A program made the translations under genes and the position numbers. Below are positions 27,668-36,148 of a DNA stretch of 64,000 nucleotides, piece after piece; within the stretch, counting starts at the first letter, position 1; every line of letters starts with the position of its first letter. Source of the DNA: Agromyces sp. Soil535 (lineage in GTDB: Bacteria > Actinomycetota > Actinomycetes > Actinomycetales > Microbacteriaceae); contig NZ_LMRW01000012.1 in the NCBI RefSeq assembly GCF_001428255.1, forward strand, positions 174,027-238,026. Reading direction: 5' to 3'. Under the pieces are notes generated by a model. That model was not told the origin of the DNA and searched no databases. It saw nothing but the letters and a program-made list of their open reading frames with translations.

Positions 27668-29803
27668 TCAGTAGAGGTTGGCGCCGTCCACCAGGAGCGT
27701 CGTGCCCGTCGAGTCGAGGTAGATCTCGAACCGTAGCGTCGTGTGGTCGCCGCGCTGAACCGGGACGGGGATCTGGACCTTCCGCCAGGTCCCGTCCGCC
27801 GTGAAGGACGTGGTCGACGGCACGTTGACGGGTCCGAGCGCCCACACGGCCAGTCGCCCGTTCACCGTCCCCTTGGCCGCCCGCACCCAGACCTCCGCGC
27901 GGTAGGTGCTCCCGGCCATCGGCCGGATGGCGATGTCCTGGTAGATCGAGGTGCCGGGCGTCGCGGTGTTCGTGGCGCCGAACCACCGTCCGACCGCCGG
28001 CGCGATGCCCGAGGACTGCTGCGTGTAGACCGCGGCGTTCATCGTGGGCCCCCGGTTCCATGCGAAGGCGCCGCCCTCGAACGAGCCGGCCCGCACCAGG
28101 TTCCGACCCAGCACGGCGTCGTCGAGCCACAGCGTGCTGCCCACCCTGTCCATGTAGATCTCCACCTTGAGCACCCGCGCTCCAGAGGAGCCGAGGTCGA
28201 TCGTGGTGGTGACCGGCTTCCACGCCGCACCCACCGAGAAGTTGCTGGCAACGGCGAATGTCGAGTTGCCGCCGAGCGCCCACACGGCGACCCGGCCGGT
28301 CATCGGGGCCGCGGCATTCTCGGACCTGAGGGCGATCGTGAACGTGTAGACGTCGTTCGTCCGGAACTCGATCGGGAACTCCTGTGCGAACGACCGACCC
28401 GCGACCGGAGTGTTCGCCGCCGCGAACCACTCGCCGGCGTAGGCGTTGGGGTCGCGCCACACCTGCTGGTTGATCGCCCCGTACCCCGGACCCCAACCTG
28501 CGAACGAGCCCTCGAAGGAGGGGTTGGCCAGGAGGTTGCGCCGATGCGGGGCTGTCCCGAAGGAGACGGACGCGTTGTCGACCCAGAGCGTCCGCTGCAC
28601 CTGCTGGAGGTACACGTCGATGCGGACCGTGTGGTGGGACGTGGCGTACACGGGCAGCTCGGTCCTCACCTCCTGCCACTGGCCCGTCGCGACGAAGTCC
28701 GTCTTCGCGCCCTCGGTCGTCCCCCCGAGTCCCCAGACCGCGAGGGTCCCGCGATACGGTTGCCCGTCGGCGGATCGGACCCAGACCGTCGCCGTGGCCG
28801 ACTCGCCGACCGAGACGGCGCGCCGGATGTCCTGGGTCAGCGCACGTCCGGCGACCGGCGTGTTCGTCGCGAAGAACCACTCGCCGTCCTGCGCGATCGA
28901 CGCGTTCCGATACACCTGCGTGTTGATGAAGCCGTTGCTCGCGGACCATCCCGCCACGGACCCGCCCTCGAACGACGCGGAGCGCACCCAGTTGGACGGG
29001 TTCCCGAACCAGTCGTTGAAGTAGCGCCAGAAGTTGCGGTTGCCGTACGCGGAGCATCCGTCGCCCGTGCCGTACAGGTTGGCGAGCGCTGCCGCGTTCG
29101 GGCGGTACGGGGTGTAGATGTAGAGGTTCGCCGTCGCCTGGTTCTCGATCCAGACCTGCGACGAGCCGCACGCGGCATTCGGATGCCACTGGATCGTGTT
29201 CCACCGTCCGGGACGGTAGTTCCACGAGCTGCTCGTCTTCGTGTACCGCTGGAACTGGTGGGCGGCGTTGTACACCTGGTTGAAGAACCCGTAGTACTCC
29301 GTGTCGCAGGCGGCGGTGTCGGGGCATCCGTAGCCGGTTGCCGACCGGTACATGGTCGATGTCGGCGACGTCGACGTGACGAGCCCCTGCTCCTTCTGCA
29401 GCAGCACGATGAGGACCTGCGGATTGATGCTGCACGCGGCGGACACCTTCGCGATGATCTCCGCGGCGGAGTCGTTGCCGCCACCTGGGTAGGCGCCGCA
29501 GTATGCATCGGCGGCATGGTTCGACGTCGGCGCCCGGTAGTCCTTGAGGCACGGCCACCCGTTCGCGCCGACGCACGAGATCACTCGTGCATTGAGGAAG
29601 GACTGGATGTCCGCCGCGTTCATGACGCCGCCTGCGAAGAACACCTCGTCGCTGATGATGTTGCCGGCATCGAACTCGGACCCCGAGAGCGCCTCGGCGG
29701 AGGGGCCGGGTCCCGCTCCCGGGATCAGCGCGCCGGTCAGCAGGGCGGCCGCGAGCAATGCCAGTCCGCGGACGGTTGCCCGAGTGCGTCGACGACGTGC
29801 CAC
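27668..29803 (-). CDS. Secreted hemagglutinin-like protein with three carbohydrate-binding repeats
   Basis: Starting from the GTG at 29803 this is a 711-aa exported protein. That GTG has GGGGAGGG seven bases upstream and gives a normal signal peptide (ARRRRTRATVRG, then a hydrophobic core, likely cleavage after AEA near residue 38); the frame continues to a GTG at 29914. A cysteine-rich domain (about 40-295, eight Cys) begins with FDAGNIISDEVFFAGGVM, as in actinobacterial hemagglutinin-like proteins. Three repeats of about 140 aa follow, each opening with SFEG and ending near LW(V/L)D(N/D)A or LLVDGA, in the style of CBM4/9 jelly rolls. It may bind the surface glycan made by neighbouring genes. 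It has no membrane anchor or sorting motif. Confidence 0.82.
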   Translation of the reverse strand: MARRRRTRATVRGLALLAAALLTGALIPGAGPGPSAEALSGSEFDAGNIISDEVFFAGGVMNAADIQSFLNARVISCVGANGWPCLKDYRAPTSNHAADAYCGAYPGGGNDSAAEIIAKVSAACSINPQVLIVLLQKEQGLVTSTSPTSTMYRSATGYGCPDTAACDTEYYGFFNQVYNAAHQFQRYTKTSSSWNYRPGRWNTIQWHPNAACGSSQVWIENQATANLYIYTPYRPNAAALANLYGTGDGCSAYGNRNFWRYFNDWFGNPSNWVRSASFEGGSVAGWSASNGFINTQVYRNASIAQDGEWFFATNTPVAGRALTQDIRRAVSVGESATATVWVRSADGQPYRGTLAVWGLGGTTEGAKTDFVATGQWQEVRTELPVYATSHHTVRIDVYLQQVQRTLWVDNASVSFGTAPHRRNLLANPSFEGSFAGWGPGYGAINQQVWRDPNAYAGEWFAAANTPVAGRSFAQEFPIEFRTNDVYTFTIALRSENAAAPMTGRVAVWALGGNSTFAVASNFSVGAAWKPVTTTIDLGSSGARVLKVEIYMDRVGSTLWLDDAVLGRNLVRAGSFEGGAFAWNRGPTMNAAVYTQQSSGIAPAVGRWFGATNTATPGTSIYQDIAIRPMAGSTYRAEVWVRAAKGTVNGRLAVWALGPVNVPSTTSFTADGTWRKVQIPVPVQRGDHTTLRFEIYLDSTGTTLLVDGANLY

Positions 29804-29992
29804 GAATGCGCCCTCCCCACTGGTCGACCGGGTCGGATCGGCTGCCCGGTCCGACCCGGTCGGCTGCGACCCGTCCGTCTCCTGCATGCTATGGCGGGTC
29901 CCATCGGATGCCACGGCGCCGCACCGGCGGCGATCGATACGTCATAGGATGGCCCCCATGGTCAAACGAGGGTCGGGAGCGTCGATCACGTC

Positions 29993-30883
29993 GTGCTGAG
30001 CGATGAACCCAACGAAACCCCCAGGCTCGCAGTGGTCACCGTCAGCTACGGTTCCGAGGGCGTCCTGCCCGTATTCCTCGACTCCATCGTCCGCGCCACG
30101 GACGCGTCGGTCGACGTCGGCGTCGTGGACAACAAGCCGTCCGAGGGGTCCACGGTGGCGGCGATGTGCGCCCAGCGGGGCATCCGCTATCTCCCGCTTC
30201 CGGCGAACCCGGGATACGGGGGCGCGGTCAATGCCGGGGTGCGGGCCCTCGGGCCGGACATCGAGTGGATCCTCATCAGCAACCCCGACGTGGTCCTCGA
30301 GCCGCAGGCGATCGACCGGTTGCGCGCCGTGGGCGAAGCCGACAAGCGCATTGCCGCGGTCGGTCCTGCGATCATCAACGCGGACGGCACGGTGTACCCG
30401 TCCGCGCGCGCCGTCCCGTCCGTCGGCCACGGCATCGGGCACGCCCTCTTCGCCAACATCTGGCCCGGCAACCCGTGGACGCGGACCTACCACCGCTCGG
30501 GAACCGGTTCGAGCGCCGGCCCCACCGGCTGGCTCTCCGGTGCCTGCCTCCTCGTGCGCAGACGCGCGTTCGACGAGATCGGCGGCTTCGACGAGTCCTT
30601 CTTCATGTACTTCGAAGACGTGGACCTCGGGTTCCGCCTCGGACGTTCGGGGTTCCTGAACGTCTATGCCCCGGAGGCGCGCGTGCATCACGCGGGGGCC
30701 CATTCCACCGCGGTCGACCCCGTCCCCATGCTGGACGCGCACCACCGGAGCGCCCGCCGGTTCCTCGCGAAGCGATACCCGGGCCTGCGGTACCTCCCGC
30801 TCCGCGTCGCCATCGGCGCCGGCCTCCGATTCCGAGCCGTGGTGGCCGCGGCCGGGAGTCGATCGGCACGGCAGGGAGCGTGA
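29993..30883 (+). CDS. WbbL-like GT2 rhamnosyltransferase
   Basis: A 296-aa GT2 enzyme resembling WbbL, which adds L-rhamnose to GlcNAc-PP-polyprenol. Motifs: LAVVTVSYGSEGVLPVFLDS, GVVDNKPSEGS, NPGYGGAVNAGVRALG, WILISNPDVVLEP (metal site), GWLSGACLLVRRRAFDEIGG and FDESFFMYFEDVDLGFRLG. No membrane helices. The GTG start is isolated from an upstream TAGGAT box (29945-29950) by about 40 bases. With the rml operon in the same locus, rhamnose is the likely donor sugar. Confidence 0.87.
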   Translation: MLSDEPNETPRLAVVTVSYGSEGVLPVFLDSIVRATDASVDVGVVDNKPSEGSTVAAMCAQRGIRYLPLPANPGYGGAVNAGVRALGPDIEWILISNPDVVLEPQAIDRLRAVGEADKRIAAVGPAIINADGTVYPSARAVPSVGHGIGHALFANIWPGNPWTRTYHRSGTGSSAGPTGWLSGACLLVRRRAFDEIGGFDESFFMYFEDVDLGFRLGRSGFLNVYAPEARVHHAGAHSTAVDPVPMLDAHHRSARRFLAKRYPGLRYLPLRVAIGAGLRFRAVVAAAGSRSARQGA

Positions 30884-30894
30884 AGTCGGCCGCT

Positions 30895-30900
30895 TATACT
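30895..30900 (+). promoter_or_regulatory. -10 box (leaderless)
   Basis: TATACT ends six bases before the ATG at 30907. Confidence 0.6.
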
Positions 30901-30906
30901 GAGGCA

Positions 30907-31230
30907 ATGCCCGAAACGAACCCACCTTCTCGAGCCCTGGCAGGAGACGTGGACACCGAGCACCGCATCCGGGAGCTCGAAGCGGAGATCGCACGACTCC
31001 AGGCGGAGATCGACCGTCGTTCCGACGACGAGCTCCGCACCTGGATCAAGGCGGTCCGCGACGAGGGACGCATGGTCCGCGAGATGCGGAAGACCCTGTC
31101 ATGGCGAGTTACCCGACCCCTTCGACTCGCACGGTTCCTGCAGATCAAGGTGGCCGAGATCGGGGTCGCGAAGACCTCGCAGCTCGCGGTCGCGGATCTG
31201 CGTCGTCGATACCTCGGGCGGCGTCGCTGA
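30907..31230 (+). CDS. Coiled-coil/SWRxTxPLR module protein
   Basis: A 107-aa protein of unknown function. Residues about 17-45 form a charged coiled coil (EHRIRELEAEIARLQAEIDR); then MRKTLSWRVTRPLRLARFLQ carries the SWR-x-T-x-PLR motif seen at the FkbM C-terminus, and a basic tail (LRRRYLGRRR) ends it. The same kind of segment is the fused N-terminus of the GT4 at 41462-43174. Its TGA overlaps a CTG in the next gene's frame, so it looks like the split-off N-terminal module of that GT4. A leaderless TATACT promoter lies upstream. Confidence 0.7.
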   Translation: MPETNPPSRALAGDVDTEHRIRELEAEIARLQAEIDRRSDDELRTWIKAVRDEGRMVREMRKTLSWRVTRPLRLARFLQIKVAEIGVAKTSQLAVADLRRRYLGRRR

Positions 31231-32771
31231 ACGTCGACGCCGCGACGGAGGAGGAGACCACCGCCTCCGCGATCGGCACCATCGAGAACGCCCTGGAACA
31301 GCGCCTCCTCGCGCTCGCGCCGCACATGGCACCCGACGTCGACGCCGAGCGGTGGCTCGTGCAGCATGGAACCGCCGCGCTCCTCGACGCGGTGACCCGA
31401 TCCGTCCGCGCCAGCGGCGACGAACGGTTCGTGTGGATGCTCATCGTCGCCCTCACCGCCACATTCCCGAACGCCGCGCGGGTGCATATGGTGCGCCGCG
31501 CGCTCACGCTCGCGGAGCCTGCGATGGCCACCGCGACGCTCCTGGAGTGCTGCTTCGACGACGCCGCCCGCTTCGAGACGCTCGATCTCGAGATCGAAGT
31601 CGTCGCCCGCGGCGTCGTCGTGGACGTCGACTTCTGCGCCAACCACGTGCACAACACCGGCATCCAGCGCGTCGTGCGGCAGACGATTTCGCGCTGGGTG
31701 CAGTCCAAGGACCTGCAACTGGTGGCGTGGACCGCCGGCGGTGGCGCCATGCGGACCATGTCCGCCCTCGAGCGCGACCGGGTCATCGCCTGGAACAGCT
31801 ACGTGGAGCCCGAGCGCGACCGACGTCCGGTCGATCCGCCCAGGTACCGGATCATCGTGCCGATCGACAGTGCGGTCATCCTCCCGGAGGTGCCGCAGAC
31901 GGCACTGGTGGACCCGCTGGCCTGCCTCGCGGAACTGTCGGGGAACCGCGTGGGCCTCGTCGGCTACGACGCGATCCCGGTCGTGAGCGCCGATATGCTG
32001 CCCTCTCTCGAGACCGAGCGGTACGTGCGCTACCTCACGGTCGCGAAGTACGCGAAGCGCATCGCCGGCATCAGCGGTGCCGCCACCGCGGAGTTCCGAG
32101 GCTTCGGCGAGACGTTGGCCACGCAGGGGCTCGCGATGCCGGAGACGGTGTCCATCACGCTGCCGGTCGACTCGCCAGACCACGACGTCGTGCACGCGGA
32201 GACGTCGAGCGAAGCCGTCATCCTCTGCGTCGGCAGCCAGGAGCCCCGCAAGAACCAGCTCTCCGTGCTGCATGCGGCCGAGGTGCTGTGGCGTGAGGGG
32301 CTCCCCTTCTCGCTCACCTTCATCGGCGGGGGAAGCCTGCTCTACACCCGGGACTTCGACCGCCGCGTCCGTCGGCTCCGGCGGGCCGGCCGTTCGATCA
32401 CCGTGCTGCGCGGCGTGAACGACGCGGTGCTCCTCGATGCGTACAGCCACGCTCGGTTCTCGGTCTTCCCGTCGCTCCACGAGGGGTACGGGCTCCCAGT
32501 GGCTGAGTCGCTCAGTTACGACACGCCCGTCATCACGAGCGCCTACGGCAGTACCGCCGAGATCGGCGCCGGTGGAGGGTGCGTGCTGGTCGACCCGCGC
32601 GACGACGACCAGATCATCGATGCGATGCGCACGCTCCTGACCGACGACGCCCGCCTCGAGCAGCTGCGCGCCGAGATCGCCGACCGCACGGACGAGGACT
32701 GGGACGACTACGCGCGCAATCTCTGGAACGGCCTCGTCCTGCCGCTGACGGAGGTGCGGGATGCCGCGTGA
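31227..32771 (+). CDS. Two-part GT4 glycosyltransferase (TGIQRV family), uncertain start
   Basis: About 514 aa. An N-terminal helical region (EQRLLALAPHMAPD... MLIVALTATFPNAARV) precedes VVVDVDFCANHVHNTGIQRV, the marker of a four-member family here. A GT4 domain follows with ILCVGSQEPRKNQLSVLHAA, SLTFIGGG and HEGYGLPVAESLSYDTPVIT. No ordinary start codon lies where homology begins: ATG 31101 overlaps the previous gene by 130 bases, ATG 31326 would delete conserved residues. The coordinate uses CTG 31227, which overlaps the previous TGA as CTGA; a -1 frameshift from the upstream gene is the other option. Confidence 0.78.
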   Translation: MNVDAATEEETTASAIGTIENALEQRLLALAPHMAPDVDAERWLVQHGTAALLDAVTRSVRASGDERFVWMLIVALTATFPNAARVHMVRRALTLAEPAMATATLLECCFDDAARFETLDLEIEVVARGVVVDVDFCANHVHNTGIQRVVRQTISRWVQSKDLQLVAWTAGGGAMRTMSALERDRVIAWNSYVEPERDRRPVDPPRYRIIVPIDSAVILPEVPQTALVDPLACLAELSGNRVGLVGYDAIPVVSADMLPSLETERYVRYLTVAKYAKRIAGISGAATAEFRGFGETLATQGLAMPETVSITLPVDSPDHDVVHAETSSEAVILCVGSQEPRKNQLSVLHAAEVLWREGLPFSLTFIGGGSLLYTRDFDRRVRRLRRAGRSITVLRGVNDAVLLDAYSHARFSVFPSLHEGYGLPVAESLSYDTPVITSAYGSTAEIGAGGGCVLVDPRDDDQIIDAMRTLLTDDARLEQLRAEIADRTDEDWDDYARNLWNGLVLPLTEVRDAA

Positions 32772-34275
32772 CATCATGGGGCAGCGCCTCCGAGCGCTGC
32801 TGCGAACCCTCGACCCCGCCCAGCCGACCACCGGCCCCACGTCGACGCTCATCCGACGGGTCGCGGTCAGCCTCGGCGAGCCGAGGGACGACCGCGCCTG
32901 GCTGACCCTTGCGGTGCTGACGGCACGCCTGCCGCAGCGGCAGTCCGTCATCGACCTGCGGCGCGAGATGGTGCTCGACGGGGCGGACGCCGCCCTGCGG
33001 AACGTGGTCGCCTCCGCGCGGCGTCGCATCGCGGTCCGCGGGTGGGCAGCGCCCACCGTCCGTGTTGCCCAGGGGGTCGTGATGGCGGATGTCCACCACA
33101 CGGCGCGCACGGGTCTGGCGACGGGCATCCAGCGCGTGGTGCGGATGACCCTGCAGCAGTGGACACGCGACCACGACGTGCTCCTCGTCGGTTGGACGTC
33201 GGGCCTGGACGCCCTCAGGGTGCTGACCGACCGCGAGCGACGCAACGCGATCCACGGCGGCGACAAGGACGCCTCCTCCGCCGCCAGGTCGGGCGCCGAG
33301 GTCGTCGTGCCCTGGAAGTCAACCTACCTGCTGCCCGAGCTGGCGACCGAGGAGGACCGGACGTCGCGGATCCTCGCGCTCGCCGAGTTCTCGGACAACG
33401 CGACCGCCGCCATCGGGTTCGACTGCGTCCCCCTGACGTCCGCGGAGACCGTCGGCATCGGCATGGGCGGCGCCTTCGGCAAGACCCTCGCGGCGGTCGC
33501 GCGATTCGATCGCGTGGCGACCATCTCGGAGGCCGCCGCCAACGAGTACCGGGGGTGGGCGAACATGCTCACCGGTGCGAACCTCCGGGGCCCTCGCGTC
33601 GAGGCGGTCCTGCTGCCGTCCGACGTGGGGCACGTCGACGAGACGGGGATGGAACGCGCTCGCGAGGTCCTCCTGACCGACAACCTGCCCCTGCTCTTCT
33701 GCGTCGGCAGCCACGAACCGCGCAAGAACCACCTCGCGGTCGTCTCGGCGGCCGAGACGCTGTGGCGTCAGGGCCGGGAGTTCTCACTTGCCTTCGTGGG
33801 CGGCAACTCGTGGGGAAGCGAGGCGTTCGAGGCGGAGGTGACGCAGCTCGTGCAGCGCGGCCGCCCGATCAAGACGGTCTCCGCCATCTCCGACGACATC
33901 CTCTGGGGCGGCTATCGGCTGGCACGGGCGACGGTGTTCCCGTCGTTCAACGAGGGCTTCGGACTGCCCGTGGCGGAGTCGCTCGCGGTCGGGACGCCGG
34001 TGGTGACGTCGGGGTTCGGGAGCATGAAGGAGATCGCCGCTGGCGGCGGTGCGATCCTGGTCGATCCTCGGCATGACGAGGACGTCGCGCGGGGCCTCGA
34101 CGCGGTGCTCTTCGACGAGGAGACCCAGCGGCGCCTCCGCGTCGAAGCCGCCGCGCGTCCGAAGCGGGGATGGCAGGAGTACGCCGCGGAGCTGTGGCGG
34201 TCGATGGTCGTCGGCGACGCAGTCGCTTCCGGCGTAAACTCGACCAGCCCCTCACCCCAATATGGAGAGCGATGA
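32761..34275 (+). CDS. Two-part GT4 glycosyltransferase (TGIQRV family)
   Basis: A 504-aa paralogue of the preceding gene, starting 11 bases before it ends, with GGAGG ahead of the ATG (a second ATG lies five codons on). The N-terminal region has WLTLAVLTARLPQRQSVIDL, then VMADVHHTARTGLATGIQRV, an inter-domain part with VVVPWKSTYLLPEL, and the GT4 half with LLFCVGSHEPRKNHLAVVSAA, FAFVGG-like FSLAFVGGNSW, and NEGFGLPVAESLAVGTPVVT. Both E-x7-E glutamates are present. Donor and acceptor are unknown. The wzm ATG overlaps its stop. Confidence 0.86.
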   Translation: MPRDIMGQRLRALLRTLDPAQPTTGPTSTLIRRVAVSLGEPRDDRAWLTLAVLTARLPQRQSVIDLRREMVLDGADAALRNVVASARRRIAVRGWAAPTVRVAQGVVMADVHHTARTGLATGIQRVVRMTLQQWTRDHDVLLVGWTSGLDALRVLTDRERRNAIHGGDKDASSAARSGAEVVVPWKSTYLLPELATEEDRTSRILALAEFSDNATAAIGFDCVPLTSAETVGIGMGGAFGKTLAAVARFDRVATISEAAANEYRGWANMLTGANLRGPRVEAVLLPSDVGHVDETGMERAREVLLTDNLPLLFCVGSHEPRKNHLAVVSAAETLWRQGREFSLAFVGGNSWGSEAFEAEVTQLVQRGRPIKTVSAISDDILWGGYRLARATVFPSFNEGFGLPVAESLAVGTPVVTSGFGSMKEIAAGGGAILVDPRHDEDVARGLDAVLFDEETQRRLRVEAAARPKRGWQEYAAELWRSMVVGDAVASGVNSTSPSPQYGER

Positions 34276-35222
34276 GCAACGAAGCACAGCGCCGGGCGGA
34301 CCGGCTTCGAGAGCTGCCGTTCGAGCGCGCCACCGCGTCGTTCAACGGCAGCTTCGGGAGCTTCGTCCGCTCCATCCGCGAGATCGCCGGCCAGCGCGAG
34401 CTCCTCGGGCTCCTCGTCCGACGCGAGCTGAAGGCCCGGTACAAGGACAGCAGTCTCGGCTTCCTCTGGAGCCTCATCCGCCCGCTGACGATGCTGGTCA
34501 TCTACTACGTGGCGATCGGGCAGTTCCTGGGCGCAGCGCGCGGCGTGCCCGACTTCGCGATCTTCGTCTTCGCCGGCCTCACCATCTGGGGCCTCTACAG
34601 CGAGATCGTCACGGGTGGGACGACGTCGATCATCGGCAACGCCGGGCTCATCAAGAAGGTCAGCCTGCCCCGGGAGATCTTCCCGCTCGCCGCGACGGGC
34701 TCCGCCCTCTTCAACTTCATCGTGCAGTTCATCGTGCTGATCGTCGCGACGATCGTGCTCGGCCAGGCGCCCCTGAGCTGGAACCTGCTCTACGTGCCCG
34801 CCTCGATCGCGATCGTGCTCATCTGGGGCGTAGCCCTCGGGCTGCTCCTCTCGGCCGTCAACGTCTACCTGCGCGACGTGCAGTATCTCGTCGAGGTGGC
34901 GATGCTCATCCTGTTCTGGGCGTCGCCCATCGTCTACGCGTGGTCGTTCGTGGTCGACGCCGCCGCCCGGTCGGGGATCACGTGGCTGACGGACCTGTAC
35001 CTCGCGAATCCGGTGACGATCGCGGTCCTCGGCTTCCAGAAGGGGATGTGGGTGGCCGGCTCCTCCGAGAGCGTCATCGACGGCCAGACGATCCCGCCGC
35101 AGCCGTGGCCCGCCGACCTCGACCTTCGGATCGCCGTCATGCTGGGCATCGGGATCGTCTTCGCCATCATCTGCCAGCGCGTCTTCCAGAAGTTGCAGGG
35201 CAACTTCGCCCAGGAGATCTAG
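34272..35222 (+). CDS. wzm: Polysaccharide ABC exporter, permease (Wzm-like)
   Basis: A 316-aa ABC-2 permease of the Wzm/TagG type. A cytosolic N-terminus with LLGLLVRRELKARYKDSSLG and FLWSLIRPLTMLVIYYVAIG, the family signature, is followed by six hydrophobic segments, the motif GLIKKVSLPREIFPLAATG, NVYLRDVQYLVEVAML and ILFWASPIVYAWSFV. It exports a polyprenyl-PP-linked glycan with the ATPase encoded next. ATG 34272 overlaps the previous stop (ATGA). Its association with WbbL-like and GT4 genes suggests an actinobacterial galactan- or rhamnan-type polymer. Confidence 0.93.
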   Translation: MSNEAQRRADRLRELPFERATASFNGSFGSFVRSIREIAGQRELLGLLVRRELKARYKDSSLGFLWSLIRPLTMLVIYYVAIGQFLGAARGVPDFAIFVFAGLTIWGLYSEIVTGGTTSIIGNAGLIKKVSLPREIFPLAATGSALFNFIVQFIVLIVATIVLGQAPLSWNLLYVPASIAIVLIWGVALGLLLSAVNVYLRDVQYLVEVAMLILFWASPIVYAWSFVVDAAARSGITWLTDLYLANPVTIAVLGFQKGMWVAGSSESVIDGQTIPPQPWPADLDLRIAVMLGIGIVFAIICQRVFQKLQGNFAQEI

Positions 35223-35986
35223 TGAATACAGCCATGCGCCCGGACATCCAGAATCCCCCGGTCGTGATCCGGACCTCGGATGTCTCGAAGCGGTTCATCC
35301 TGCGCAAGGACAAGGCGCTGAAGGAGCGCATCGTGAACTTCGGACGCTCGCAGAAGCACCGAAGCGACTTCTGGGCGCTCCGCGACGTCGCATTCGAGAT
35401 CACCGCAGGGACCAGCGTCGGCCTCGTCGGCGCGAACGGATCGGGCAAGAGCACGATGCTGAAGATCATCGGCGGCATCATCCAGACCGACACCGGGTTC
35501 GTCGAACGCCGCGGGCGCGTGGCGGCCCTGCTCGAGCTGGGCGCGGGGTTCCACCCCGACCTGACGGGTCGGGAGAACGTCTACCTGAACGGCTCGATCC
35601 TCGGCTTGAGCCAGAAGCAGACGGCGGAGTACTTCGACTCGATCGTCGAGTTCTCGGAGATCGGCGAGTTCATCGACACCCAGGTGAAGTTCTACTCGTC
35701 GGGCATGTACGTGCGACTCGCGTTCGCGATCGCAGTGCACGTGGATCCCGACATCCTGCTCGTGGACGAGGTGCTCGCCGTGGGGGACGAGCCGTTCCAG
35801 GCGAAGTGCATGAACAAGATCCGGGAGTTCCAGCGGGACGGCCGGACGATCGTGTTCGTGTCGCACAGCGCCCCGCAGATCGAGGACCTGTGCGACCGGG
35901 TGGTCGTGCTCTCGCACGGCAGGATCGTGTACGACGGGGAGACCGAAGGCGGCATCGCCGCGCTCCGACGAACCTTCAAGGGGTGA
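35222..35986 (+). CDS. wzt: Polysaccharide ABC exporter, ATPase (Wzt-like)
   Basis: A 254-aa ABC ATPase of the Wzt/TagH type. Walker A is VGANGSGKST, the signature loop is VKFYSSGMYVRLAFAIAVH, Walker B is ILLVDEVLAVGDEPFQ, and FVSHSAPQIEDLCDR carries the switch His. VAALLELGAGFHPDLTGREN is the typical Wzt/TagH insertion. The protein ends right after the nucleotide-binding domain, so it lacks the C-terminal carbohydrate-binding domain of O9a-type Wzt and needs no capped glycan signal. The GTG shares one base with the wzm stop. Confidence 0.93.
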   Translation: MNTAMRPDIQNPPVVIRTSDVSKRFILRKDKALKERIVNFGRSQKHRSDFWALRDVAFEITAGTSVGLVGANGSGKSTMLKIIGGIIQTDTGFVERRGRVAALLELGAGFHPDLTGRENVYLNGSILGLSQKQTAEYFDSIVEFSEIGEFIDTQVKFYSSGMYVRLAFAIAVHVDPDILLVDEVLAVGDEPFQAKCMNKIREFQRDGRTIVFVSHSAPQIEDLCDRVVVLSHGRIVYDGETEGGIAALRRTFKG

Positions 35987-36148
35987 GCAGGCCCGAGGTG
36001 TCCGGCGATTCAGGGGATTGCCCCCGCGTCACGTAGGATGCTTCTTCGGAGTGCCCTCGGCCGCGCGATCCTCATGGAGTCCGGGCCACGGGCTTCGTGC
36101 ACCGCTGCCGAGCACCGCTCGGACTGAACAACTGAAAGCGATCAACTC
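35987..36148. other. 162-base gap before the HAD gene
   Basis: This marks the end of the wzm-wzt unit. TAGGAT (36034-36039) is a possible -10 box for the HAD gene with a long leader. No gene or strong hairpin was seen. Confidence 0.35.

Noticed and set aside
27743..29947. 2.2-kb plus-strand open frame opposite the secreted protein
   Set aside because: The minus-strand frame has a signal peptide, cysteines and three repeats; the plus frame has Arg/Val/Gly-rich shadow composition.
30894..33266. 2.4-kb minus-strand open frame opposite the GT4 genes
   Set aside because: The plus strand has two clear GT4 enzymes with operon overlaps; the minus frame has no domain and lies across gene boundaries.
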